A stretch of 64,000 bases of DNA, from positions 186,001 through 250,000 of the forward strand of contig WVSN01000003.1 of the NCBI GenBank assembly GCA_015689705.1. The letters are read 5' to 3'. This stretch comes from Rhodobacterales bacterium HKCCE3408 (GTDB taxonomy: Bacteria > Pseudomonadota > Alphaproteobacteria > Rhodobacterales > Rhodobacteraceae). The position numbers and the translations under genes were made by a program. The notes below the pieces were generated by a model. That model saw only the letters and a program-made list of their open reading frames with translations. It searched no databases and was not told the origin of the DNA. Positions within the stretch are counted from its first letter, which is position 1; every line of letters starts with the position of its first letter. Positions 1-8,172 of this stretch are shown here, piece after piece.

Positions 1-177
1 TTCGCGGCCGAAATCCTCGAGGCGACAGGGGTCGCGGTCACGCCGGGGCTGGATTTCGACAAGCGGCGCGGGGCGACGACGCTGCGGTTTTCCTATGCCG
101 GCACGCCGGAGGACATCGCCGAGGGCGTGTCGCGGCTGGCCGGCTTCATGGCCGGGCGGAAGGCTGCCGGCGAATAG
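1..177 (+). CDS. Pyridoxal-phosphate aminotransferase, C-terminal end (partial)
   Basis: An open frame runs in from the left edge and stops with TAG at 175-177, leaving 58 residues. The segment VAVTPGLDF followed by LRFSYAGTPEDI is the typical end of class I/II aminotransferases of the aspartate/alanine type, where the small C-terminal domain closes over the PLP site. The PLP lysine and the rest of the enzyme lie outside the window, so substrate specificity cannot be judged. The short gap of 66 bp to the next gene holds a promoter-like sequence, so the next gene need not be co-transcribed. The family call is inference from a short tail. Confidence 0.7.
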   Translation, partial: FAAEILEATGVAVTPGLDFDKRRGATTLRFSYAGTPEDIAEGVSRLAGFMAGRKAAGE

Positions 178-185
178 GCCGCGAA

Positions 186-214
186 TTGCCCGCGCCGGGG
201 CGGTTTGCTAGAAG
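186..214 (+). promoter_or_regulatory. Candidate sigma70-type promoter of the amidase gene
   Basis: TTGCCC at 186-191 and TAGAAG at 209-214 are separated by 17 bp. This places a start site around 221, about 23 bp before the ATG at 244. It argues that the in-frame TTG at 205, inside the promoter, is not the translation start. Each hexamer matches the consensus only moderately. Confidence 0.4.
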
Positions 215-243
215 CTGTGGAAAGACACTTCGGCGAAAGACCG

Positions 244-1446
244 ATGATCCGGGCAGTCCTGAGTTTCGTTTTGACCCTCTCGCTTGCAGGGCCTCTGGCC
301 GCGCAGGAGTTGCGCGCATTGGCGCGGATCGTGGCCGAGGACTCGGCCGCGCGCGATGCCGGGCGGGGGGCCGAGATCTCCCTGGGGCTGAGCCAGCCGG
401 TGCCGTTCCGCGTCGCGCTGGCCGACAATCCGCCGCGGCTGGTGCTCGACCTGCGCGAAGTGGTCTGGGACGGGCTGCCGGAGGGGTTCGACGCCGCCGA
501 AGCCGTCACGGGTGTCGTGACCGGTGCGGCCGGGCTGTCGCCCGGCTGGTCGCGCATGGTGCTGAGCCTCGACCGCCCGCTCGGGATCGAGACGGCGGCG
601 ATGACGACCGATCCCGGAACCGGGCAGGCGCGCGTTTCGATCACGCTCACCCCTGTCAGCGCGGAGCAATTCGCCGCCATGGCGGCCGCCGACAGTGCCA
701 TTGCCGCGCCGGTCCGTTCAGCACCCGCGCCGTCCGCGCCCGGGCGGCTCGTCGTCGCGCTCGATCCCGGGCATGGCGGTGTCGATCCCGGGGCGCAGTC
801 CGATGGCCACGACGAGGCCGACCTGACGCTTCTGTTTGCCCGCGAACTGGCCGAGCGGCTGATCCGGACCGGCCAGGTCGACGTTGTCCTGACCCGGACC
901 GAGGACGTCTTCGTGCCGCTGCCCGAACGGGTGTCGATCGCGCGCGGCGCGCTGGCCGACCTGTTCGTGTCGCTTCATGCCGACGCGCTGGCCGAAGGAC
1001 GCGCGACCGGCGCCACCGTCTACACGCTCAGCGACAGCGCGTCGGACGCGGCATCGGCGGCCCTGGCCGAACGGTTCGACCGGATGGACCTGCTGCAGGG
1101 GGTGGATCTGAGCCAGTCGGACGACGAGATCGCGGATGTGCTGATGGATCTCGCGCGCCTGGATACCGATGCGCGGTCCGAGGCCCTGGCGGATACGCTG
1201 GTGGCCGGGATCGCGTCGTCGGATGCCGGTCTTCACCGGCATTCACGCCTCGAGGCCGGTTTCACCGTTCTGACCGCGCCCGACATTCCGTCGGTGCTGG
1301 TGGAACTCGGCTTCCTGTCCGACCCGCGCGATCTCGAACGGCTGACGGACCCGGACTGGCGGGCGTCGTTTCAGGATGCGCTGGTTCAGGCGATCCTCGA
1401 CTGGGCTGCCACTGATGCCGCCGAAGCGGCCCTTCGCCGTCAATGA
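244..1446 (+). CDS. amiC: N-acetylmuramoyl-L-alanine amidase, AmiC type
   Basis: Zinc amidase that cuts the bond between MurNAc and L-alanine in peptidoglycan and acts in the periplasm during cell separation. The ATG at 244 opens a signal peptide (basic start, hydrophobic core, cleavage after GPLAAQ). Residues about 30-140 look like an AMIN septal-targeting domain with a PPRLVLDL segment. The Amidase_3 domain starts near 168: H177 in DPGHGG and H245 in SLHADA are zinc ligands, and E354 in VELGFLSDP is the catalytic glutamate. At 400 residues the length is normal. The last 7 bp overlap the convergent methyltransferase gene. The next forward gene is mrcA, another peptidoglycan enzyme, so a conserved cell-wall neighbourhood is likely. 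Confidence 0.93.
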   Translation: MIRAVLSFVLTLSLAGPLAAQELRALARIVAEDSAARDAGRGAEISLGLSQPVPFRVALADNPPRLVLDLREVVWDGLPEGFDAAEAVTGVVTGAAGLSPGWSRMVLSLDRPLGIETAAMTTDPGTGQARVSITLTPVSAEQFAAMAAADSAIAAPVRSAPAPSAPGRLVVALDPGHGGVDPGAQSDGHDEADLTLLFARELAERLIRTGQVDVVLTRTEDVFVPLPERVSIARGALADLFVSLHADALAEGRATGATVYTLSDSASDAASAALAERFDRMDLLQGVDLSQSDDEIADVLMDLARLDTDARSEALADTLVAGIASSDAGLHRHSRLEAGFTVLTAPDIPSVLVELGFLSDPRDLERLTDPDWRASFQDALVQAILDWAATDAAEAALRRQ

Positions 1447-2033
1447 GCGCGCGCGAGCCAGACCGAATGTCCGCGCAGCTCGGCATCCTCGGGGCGGAAC
1501 CAGAGGACGTCGAAGCCGTTGTCGGACAAGTGCGCGCGGTATTCCGCCGGCGACAGCGAAGCGTGGTAGATCGGACTGCGTCCCACGGTTCCGACCGCCT
1601 CGCCCGCATCGGGGCCGGTGGTGAAGAGAAGACGGGCCCCGGGTGCGGCATGGGCCGCGAAGACCGGGAACATCGCGCGCTGATCATCCGGCGAGAGGTG
1701 AAAGAACGAGTTGAACGCGACGATCACATCGAATGTCTCGCCCAGATCGAGGCCGCGCATGTCGGCATGGATCGCACGCGCGCCCGGCAGGGCTTCGCGA
1801 AAGAAGGCGATCATCGCCCCGGCACCATCGACGCCGGTGACCGCCGCGCCCTGGCCAACGAACCACTCCGCCACCGGCCGCCCGGCGCCGCAGCCAAGGT
1901 CGAGCACCCGCGCGTCCGGCTGTCCGGCCAGAGCGGCGGCCAGCGCCGGCTCCTCCCACAGCTCGACATTGCGGTCGCGCGCCCAGTCCGCCGCTTCGCG
2001 TTCATAGGTTTGAAGGACATCCCCGGCTTTCAT
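1440..2033 (-). CDS. Class I SAM-dependent methyltransferase
   Basis: A protein of 197 residues with a Methyltransf_11/25-type Rossmann fold. Motif I is VLDLGCGAG near residue 47, followed by GVDGAGAMI for the ribose-binding acidic strand and FDVIVAFNSFFHL as motif IV/post-motif. The ATG at 2033 (MKAGD) is chosen because the longer reading upstream crosses the mrcA promoter and is basic and compositionally odd. The substrate is not predictable. The gene is convergent with amiC, with a 7 bp tail overlap, and divergent from mrcA. It therefore looks like an insertion into an otherwise co-directional amidase/PBP1A neighbourhood. Function beyond methyl transfer is unknown. Confidence 0.8.
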   Translation of the reverse strand: MKAGDVLQTYEREAADWARDRNVELWEEPALAAALAGQPDARVLDLGCGAGRPVAEWFVGQGAAVTGVDGAGAMIAFFREALPGARAIHADMRGLDLGETFDVIVAFNSFFHLSPDDQRAMFPVFAAHAAPGARLLFTTGPDAGEAVGTVGRSPIYHASLSPAEYRAHLSDNGFDVLWFRPEDAELRGHSVWLARAH

Positions 2034-2082
2034 GATGACGAGACTGCCCCATAAATGTGACCGGCGACAGGGCGCGCTTCTT

Positions 2083-2111
2083 TTGACCGCACGCCGCGCG
2101 CCGCGTATAAG
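2083..2111 (+). promoter_or_regulatory. Strong sigma70-type promoter of mrcA
   Basis: TTGACC at 2083-2088, a 17 bp spacer, then TATAAG at 2106-2111. This is the best consensus match in the window. Transcription would begin near 2118, just ahead of the AAGGAGGT ribosome binding site at 2125-2132 and the ATG at 2143, giving a very short leader. Confidence 0.75.
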
Positions 2112-2142
2112 CGGCGCTGTCGCCAAGGAGGTCTGATCCGGC

Positions 2143-4722
2143 ATGATCCGGTTTGTGTTCAGCGCGTTCGGTGCGGTCTTCACCGCGCTCACCAACGGCC
2201 TCGTCATGGCGGCGATCGGCGTCGGTGGCGTGATCCACATGTATTCCCGCGACCTGCCGGATCACGAGACGCTGGCCCGCTACACGCCGGCCACGATCAG
2301 CCGCGTCTATTCGGGCGAGGGCCTGATCCTGGACGAGTTCGCCCATCCCGACGAACGGCGCATCTACGTGCCCGCCGAAGAGATTCCGGAACTGGTCATC
2401 AACGCCTTCATCTCGGCCGAGGACGCCGATTTCTTCGAACATGGCGGCTACGACCCGCAGGCGATCATCTCGGCGGTGGTGGACCTCGTCGAAAGCCGGG
2501 GCGAGAACGTGCGCGGCGCGTCGACCATCACGCAGCAGGTGGCGAAGAACCTGCTTCTGTCCTCCGACCGGAACATCGAGCGGAAGATCCGAGAGATCAT
2601 CCTCGCCGTCCGCATGGAACAATCCATGTCGAAGGAGCAGATCCTCGAGGTCTATCTCAACGAGATTTCTTTCGGCCTTCGCGCCAGCGGCGTCGCCGCC
2701 GCCGCCCAGACCTATTTCAATGCCACTCTGTCCGAACTCACGCCCGGCCAGGCCGCCTATCTCGCCGGCCTGCCGCAGCAGCCCTCGAACCTGCATCCGG
2801 TCGACGACTACGACGCGGCCGTCGCGCGCAGGAACTACGTGCTCCGCGAGATGTGGGAGAACGGCTACATCACCGAAGAGGTCTACGTGGCCGAACGCGA
2901 CGCGCCGCTCCGGACCGTGCAGTCGGGCGATATCGAGCGCTATTCCGCGACCGAGCGGCCGCGCAGCTATTTCACAGACGAGATCCGCCGCCAGCTTGAG
3001 ACCCAGTTCGGGCAGGAGCGCTTCCAGGCCGGTGGCTATGCAGTCCGCGCCACCATCGACGAAAGCCTGCAGGACGCCGCCGAGGCCGCGCTGCGCGACG
3101 CGCTCGAAAGCTACGACCGCGACCAGGGCCGCTGGCGGGGGCCGGTCACACGGATCGATCCCGCGCTTCTGACTGACGAGGCGAGCTGGCGTGCCGCTCT
3201 GGTCGATGCCGACGTGCCGCGTGACATCGACCGCTGGCTGCCCGCCGTGGTGCTCGAAGTCGGCGACCGAGATGCCCGGATCGGGATCGAGGGCGTCGCC
3301 GAGGTGCCGGGCGGCCATGTCATCCCCGCCGACGACGTCACCTGGGCCCGGCCCGAGGACGAGAACGGCAATGCCGGCAACCGGGCGCAGGTCGCGGGCG
3401 ATCTGCTGTCCGTCGGCGACGTTGTCCTTGTCCGCGCGCTGAACAACAGCGACGGCTCGTTCCGCCGCTGGTCGCTGCGGCAGGTCCCGGAAGTGCAGGG
3501 CGGCTTCATGGCGATGGATGTGAATACCGGCCGCGTGCTCGCCATGCAGGGCGGGTTCTCGTTCGAAGCGTCCGAGTTCAATCGCGCCACGCAGGCCACG
3601 CGCCAGCCGGGGTCGAGCTTCAAGCCCTTCGTCTACGCCGCCGCCCTCGACTCGGGCTATTCGCCCAACACCATCGTCATCGACGCCCCGATCGAGGTCG
3701 AGACGGCCGAGGGCATCTGGCGGCCGGAAAACGCGAGCCGGGAGTTTTACGGCCCGGCACCGCTTCGCACCGGTATCGAACGGTCGCGGAACCTGATGAC
3801 GGTGCGGCTGGCGCAGGATGTCGGCATGTCGACGGTGGCGCGCTATGCCGAGCGGTTCGGCGTCTACGACCGGATGACGCCCTACCTGGCCAACGCACTC
3901 GGATCGCAGGAGACGACGCTCTACCGCATGGTTGCGGCTTACGCGATGTTCGCCAATGGCGGCGAGCGGGTGGAGCCTACGCTGATCGACCGGGTGCAGG
4001 ACCGCTTCGGCACGACGGTCTATTCGCATGACCAGCGCACCTGCACCGATTGCGAGCTCGAGGAGCTCGAGCCGGGTCTCGGGCCGCGCATCGTGTCGAA
4101 CCGCGAACGCGTGATGGATCCGATCACTGCCTACCAGCTCACCTCGATGCTGCAGGGCGTCGTGCAGCGCGGCACCGCGGCCGGCCGGATTACCGTGGAC
4201 GTGCCCATCGCCGGCAAGACCGGCACGACCAATGACGCGCGCGATGTCTGGTTCGTCGGCTTCTCCTCGACAATCGTCGCGGGCTGCTACATCGGGTTCG
4301 ACCAGCCCCGGACGCTCGGCCGCGGCGCCTCAGGGGGCGGCATGTGCGCGCCGGTGTTCAACGAATTCATGCAGACCGCCGTGGCCGAATACGGCGGCGG
4401 GCCGTTCGACGTTCCGCCGGGCGGCCATTTCTACCCGATTGACCGCTATTCCGGTCAGCGCCTGCCCGACGGATCCTATGGCGAGCACGTGGTGCAGGAA
4501 TACTTCCGCGACGGGATGGAACCGAGCTTCGGGCTTCTGGCCATCGTCGACGGCGGCTTCGGCATGGGTTCGAACCTGCCGATGTTCAACCGCGGCGAGA
4601 ACCCCGACGAGGAGACGGTCGTGATCCCGGACCGCCAGACCGTGACCACCTCGACGGGCGGTGCGGCGAACGTGCCGACCGGCACCGATTTCGGCACGAT
4701 CAGCTCGGGTGGTCTCTACTGA
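2143..4722 (+). CDS. mrcA: Penicillin-binding protein 1A, bifunctional transglycosylase/transpeptidase
   Basis: Class A PBP of 859 residues that polymerises glycan strands and cross-links them on the periplasmic side. One N-terminal membrane anchor (residues 5-25) is followed by the GT51 domain: catalytic E93 in EDADFF, then GASTITQQVAKN and the MEQ/LNEI region. A middle OB-like domain (about 320-450) precedes the transpeptidase, with S491-x-x-K494 in QPGSSFKPF, S548-R-N550, and K692-T-G in KTGTTNDARDVWFVGF. The C-terminus carries a low-complexity Thr/Gly-rich tail. The start is fixed by AAGGAGGT at 2125-2132, nine bases upstream. All catalytic residues are present and the length is normal for alphaproteobacterial PBP1A. 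Confidence 0.97.
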   Translation: MIRFVFSAFGAVFTALTNGLVMAAIGVGGVIHMYSRDLPDHETLARYTPATISRVYSGEGLILDEFAHPDERRIYVPAEEIPELVINAFISAEDADFFEHGGYDPQAIISAVVDLVESRGENVRGASTITQQVAKNLLLSSDRNIERKIREIILAVRMEQSMSKEQILEVYLNEISFGLRASGVAAAAQTYFNATLSELTPGQAAYLAGLPQQPSNLHPVDDYDAAVARRNYVLREMWENGYITEEVYVAERDAPLRTVQSGDIERYSATERPRSYFTDEIRRQLETQFGQERFQAGGYAVRATIDESLQDAAEAALRDALESYDRDQGRWRGPVTRIDPALLTDEASWRAALVDADVPRDIDRWLPAVVLEVGDRDARIGIEGVAEVPGGHVIPADDVTWARPEDENGNAGNRAQVAGDLLSVGDVVLVRALNNSDGSFRRWSLRQVPEVQGGFMAMDVNTGRVLAMQGGFSFEASEFNRATQATRQPGSSFKPFVYAAALDSGYSPNTIVIDAPIEVETAEGIWRPENASREFYGPAPLRTGIERSRNLMTVRLAQDVGMSTVARYAERFGVYDRMTPYLANALGSQETTLYRMVAAYAMFANGGERVEPTLIDRVQDRFGTTVYSHDQRTCTDCELEELEPGLGPRIVSNRERVMDPITAYQLTSMLQGVVQRGTAAGRITVDVPIAGKTGTTNDARDVWFVGFSSTIVAGCYIGFDQPRTLGRGASGGGMCAPVFNEFMQTAVAEYGGGPFDVPPGGHFYPIDRYSGQRLPDGSYGEHVVQEYFRDGMEPSFGLLAIVDGGFGMGSNLPMFNRGENPDEETVVIPDRQTVTTSTGGAANVPTGTDFGTISSGGLY

Positions 4723-4789
4723 CCGGCCCGCTTGCGGGTGGCGCGGGGCTTCGCTACATCGGCAGTCTCAGACGACGAAGGAACGATTG

Positions 4790-5911
4790 ATGCGGGCCGA
4801 AACGCAGGGCCATATCGACAGGGTGCGCAATTCGCTGAAGCTTCTCGGCCAGCGGATGGGGCTGGATACGGCCAGCCATCGGCTCGAGGAATTCAACGCG
4901 ATGACCGAGGATCCGGATCTCTGGAACGATCCGGAGAAAGCGCAGAAGCTGATGCGCGACCGTCAGATCCTCGTCGACCAGATCGGCACCTACGAGACGA
5001 TCGAGGGCCAGCTCACCGACAACGTGGAACTGATCGAGCTTGGCGAGGCCGAAGGCGACGAGGAAGTCGTGGCCGAAGCCGAGGCGGCACTGGCGCGGCT
5101 GGCCGAGACCGCCGCGAAGAAAGAGCTTGAGGCGCTTCTGAACGGCGAGGCCGACGCCAACGACAGCTTCCTGGAGATCAAGGCCGGCGCCGGCGGGACC
5201 GAGGCCTGCGACTGGGCACAGATGCTCGCACGGATGTATGTCCGTTGGGCGGAGGCGCGCGGCTATGAGGTCGAACTGCAGGAAGAGCAGGCCGGCGCCG
5301 AAGCGGGGATCAAGTCCGCGACCTACCGCATCAAGGGCCACAATGCCTATGGCTGGCTGAAATCCGAAAGCGGCACGCACCGGCTGGTGCGCATCTCGCC
5401 CTTCGGCAAGGGCACGCGCGAGACGTCGTTTGCCGCCGTCGGGGCCTATCCGGTGATCGATGACAATATCGAGATCGAGGTGAACCCGGCCGATATCCGG
5501 ATCGACACGTTCCGGTCCTCGGGTGCGGGCGGGCAGCACGTCAACACGACCGACTCCGCCGTGCGGATCACCCACGCGCCGACCGGGATCGTGGTGACCA
5601 GTTCGGAGAAATCGCAGCACCGCAACCGCGAGATCGCGATGCAGGCGCTGAAGTCGCGGCTCTACCAGATGGAGCTCGACCGCCGGAATGCCGAGGTCAA
5701 CGCGCTGCACGAGGCCAAGGGCGATGCGGGGTGGGGCAACCAGATCCGGTCCTACGTGCTGCAGCCCTACCAGATGGTGAAGGACCTCAGGACGGGATTC
5801 GAGACCTCGGACACGTCGGGCGTGCTCGACGGCGATCTCGACGGGCTGATGGCCGCGACGCTGGCGATGAACGCGAGCGGCAAGAGCCGCGCGGACGCGC
5901 AGGCCGAATAG
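4790..5911 (+). CDS. prfB: Peptide chain release factor 2
   Basis: RF2 recognises UGA and UAA stop codons and triggers hydrolysis of peptidyl-tRNA on the ribosome. The 373-residue protein has the anticodon-mimic SPF at residues 203-205 and the GGQ at 247-249 that enters the peptidyl transferase centre. The ATG at 4790 sits 7 bp after AAGGA and gives a start (MRAETQGHIDRV) matching the RF2 N-terminal helix. The gene is one continuous frame, with no in-frame UGA near codon 25 and no shift, so the autoregulatory +1 frameshift known from E. coli prfB is absent. It lies 67 bp after mrcA and may share its transcript. Confidence 0.97.
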   Translation: MRAETQGHIDRVRNSLKLLGQRMGLDTASHRLEEFNAMTEDPDLWNDPEKAQKLMRDRQILVDQIGTYETIEGQLTDNVELIELGEAEGDEEVVAEAEAALARLAETAAKKELEALLNGEADANDSFLEIKAGAGGTEACDWAQMLARMYVRWAEARGYEVELQEEQAGAEAGIKSATYRIKGHNAYGWLKSESGTHRLVRISPFGKGTRETSFAAVGAYPVIDDNIEIEVNPADIRIDTFRSSGAGGQHVNTTDSAVRITHAPTGIVVTSSEKSQHRNREIAMQALKSRLYQMELDRRNAEVNALHEAKGDAGWGNQIRSYVLQPYQMVKDLRTGFETSDTSGVLDGDLDGLMAATLAMNASGKSRADAQAE

Positions 5912-5935
5912 GCCGGGACATCGCCCCGGGCCGGG

Positions 5936-7324
5936 ATGACGAAGGCGGGGAGGGTGGGTTTGACCGACATTCTGAACCTCGGCGCATGCGCGCTTTCGGC
6001 GCGGATCGCCTCCGGCGACCTGTCCCCGGTCGATCTGATGCAGGCCACGCTCGCGCGGATCCAGGCGGTCAACCCGGATCTGAACGCCATCGTCTCCCTG
6101 CGTGATCCCGACGTTCTGCTGGCCGAGGCAAAGGCCGCCGAACGGGCGCCATCCCGCGGCTGGCTTCACGGCATCCCGGTCGCCGTCAAGGATCTCGTCG
6201 CGACGGAAGGTCTGCGGACGACTTCAGGCTCACCCCTTTTCGCCGATTTCGTGCCTGCGGCCGATGACGGGCTGGCGCGGCGGTTGCGTGCGGCAGGCGC
6301 CATCATCATCGGCAAGACCAATGTGCCGGAATGGGGTCTTGGCTCGCACAGCGTGAACCCGGTCCATGGGCCGACGCGCAACCCGTGGGACCGGAGCCGG
6401 TCGGCCGGCGGGTCCTCCGGCGGGGCGGGCGTGGCACTGGCCGCGCGGATGGTCGCGGTCGCCGACGGGTCCGACATGATGGGCAGTCTGCGCAACCCGG
6501 CCGCCTGGAACAACGTCTACGGCTTCCGGCCGACAGCCGGCCTCGTGCCGTCCGATGCGAAGGACCTGGCGATCCTGCACCGATTGTCGACAGACGGGCC
6601 GATGGCGCGCGACGTCGCCGATCTCGAGGCGCTGCTCGCGACCCTGTCGGACGGGGCCTACGCGCCCGGTGAGGCGCCGGCGACGCCGCGGATCGGCTGG
6701 CTCGGTGACTGGGGCGGGGCCTACCCGATGGAGGCTGGCATCCTGGATCTCGCCGGCTCCGCCATCGCCCGGATGCAGGAGATTGGCTGGCTAGTGGAGG
6801 ACGTCGCGCCACCCGTACCAGCGGAGCTGCTGTGGGAAAGCTGGACCCATCTCCGCGCCCATGTCACCGCGCTGAAGCTCGGCGCGCATCACGCGGCCCA
6901 TCCGGAGATGCTGAACGCGCAGGCGCATCACGAGGTCGAAACCGGGCTGCGCCTGACCGGGGCCGATATCGTACGCGCGGTCGCGCTGCGCCAGCAATGG
7001 CTCGACGCCGCGGCATCGCTCTTCGAAACATACGACGCCCTCCTCCTGCCGTCGACGCAGCTCTGGCCCTTCCCGGTCGAGACGCGGTGGCCGACGGAGA
7101 TCGCGGGGGTCGAGATGGACACCTACCACCGCTGGATGGAAGTCGTTGTGCCGGCGAGCCTCGGCGGCCTCCCGGCGCTCGCCCTGCCGGCGGGATTCGG
7201 CGCTAACGGCCTTCCGGGCGGCGTCCAGCTCATCGGGCCGTCGGGCGCGGACGGGCGCATTCTCGCACTGGGCCGGGCGTGGCACGCGGCGACCAACTGG
7301 ACCGCGCAGCGACCACCGCTCTGA
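5936..7324 (+). CDS. Amidase-signature family hydrolase
   Basis: 462-residue amidase-signature enzyme that hydrolyses a C-N amide bond with a Ser-cisSer-Lys triad. Visible triad: K85 in VAVKDL, S160 in GGSSGG and S184 in MMGSLRNPA. The nucleophile loop normally reads D-x-G-G-S; here two methionines (181-182) precede G183, a departure that may alter substrate choice. GatA is unlikely because no gatB or gatC is adjacent. The start is uncertain: ATG 5936 is used, but a GTG at 5954 and a TTG at 5960 follow a purine-rich GGGGAGGG stretch and give more typical N-termini. The gene follows prfB by 24 bp. Substrate unknown. Confidence 0.88.
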   Translation: MTKAGRVGLTDILNLGACALSARIASGDLSPVDLMQATLARIQAVNPDLNAIVSLRDPDVLLAEAKAAERAPSRGWLHGIPVAVKDLVATEGLRTTSGSPLFADFVPAADDGLARRLRAAGAIIIGKTNVPEWGLGSHSVNPVHGPTRNPWDRSRSAGGSSGGAGVALAARMVAVADGSDMMGSLRNPAAWNNVYGFRPTAGLVPSDAKDLAILHRLSTDGPMARDVADLEALLATLSDGAYAPGEAPATPRIGWLGDWGGAYPMEAGILDLAGSAIARMQEIGWLVEDVAPPVPAELLWESWTHLRAHVTALKLGAHHAAHPEMLNAQAHHEVETGLRLTGADIVRAVALRQQWLDAAASLFETYDALLLPSTQLWPFPVETRWPTEIAGVEMDTYHRWMEVVVPASLGGLPALALPAGFGANGLPGGVQLIGPSGADGRILALGRAWHAATNWTAQRPPL

Positions 7325-7377
7325 GCGCATGATTCCATCCCCCGGATGCGATATCATGCTCCCGGGGAGGAGAGATC

Positions 7378-8172
7378 ATGACCGACGCGACAGGCCATCC
7401 CGCGCCATCCAAACTGCCCGAGATCCGGGACATGAGCCTTGCCGATATCGGCCAGGCGCTTGCCGCCGGCTGGCGCGACTTCCGCACCGCGCCGGTCTTC
7501 GGCCTTGTGTTCGGCGCGGTCTACGCCACGGGCGGTTGGGGTCTGTATCTCTTTCTCTTCGCGACCGATCTCGTTTGGCTGGCGCTGCCGATCACCGTGG
7601 GTTTTCCGCTCCTCGGACCGTTCGCGGCGGTTGGTCTCTACGAGATCTCCCGCAGGCTGGAATCCGGGACCCCCTGGACGCTGCGCGACATCTTCGGCGT
7701 GATCTGGCGCCAGACCAACCGGCAATTGCCGCTGATGTCCTGGCTGATCATCATCTACTTCCTGTTCTGGTCCTTCTTCGCGCACATGCTGTTCGCCTTC
7801 TTCCTTGGCCCCTCGGCGCTGATGAACGTGACCTCGTCCTACGCCTTCCTGCTCGAACCGGAGGGGTTGACGATGCTGCTGGTTGGCTCGGCCTTCGGGG
7901 CGGTCTTTGCGGCGCTTCTCTTCGCGCTCACCGTGGTGTCCCTGCCGCTGCTTCTGGACAAGGAGATCGACTTCGTCACCGCGATGCTGACGAGCCTTTC
8001 GGTGGTGCGGCACAACCCGGTCGTGATGTGGACATGGGCGGCCGTCATCGCGGCGATCACCTTCGCGGCCATGGTGCCGGGTTTCCTCGGGCTGCTGATC
8101 GCGCTTCCGGTCCTCGGCCATGCGTCGTGGCACATCTATCGCGCAGCGCTCAGCTCTCCGGACGGGGAATGA
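7378..8172 (+). CDS. DUF2189 integral membrane protein
   Basis: 264-residue inner-membrane protein with a short hydrophilic N-terminus and about six hydrophobic segments. It matches my recollection of the DUF2189 family by the pattern LGPFAAVGLYEISRRLE and by a late VTAMLTSLSVVRHNP segment. The family has no assigned biochemical role. A good ribosome binding site (GGGGAGGAG) lies 8 bp before the ATG. The last 23 bp overlap the end of the convergent MFS transporter gene, so the two transcripts would be complementary at their 3' ends. Spacing of 53 bp from the amidase gene suggests possible co-transcription. Confidence 0.8.
   Translation: MTDATGHPAPSKLPEIRDMSLADIGQALAAGWRDFRTAPVFGLVFGAVYATGGWGLYLFLFATDLVWLALPITVGFPLLGPFAAVGLYEISRRLESGTPWTLRDIFGVIWRQTNRQLPLMSWLIIIYFLFWSFFAHMLFAFFLGPSALMNVTSSYAFLLEPEGLTMLLVGSAFGAVFAALLFALTVVSLPLLLDKEIDFVTAMLTSLSVVRHNPVVMWTWAAVIAAITFAAMVPGFLGLLIALPVLGHASWHIYRAALSSPDGE

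Noticed and set aside
2002-4029. 675-codon frame antisense to mrcA
   Set aside because: Would cover the mrcA promoter and ribosome binding site; composition typical of a shadow frame.
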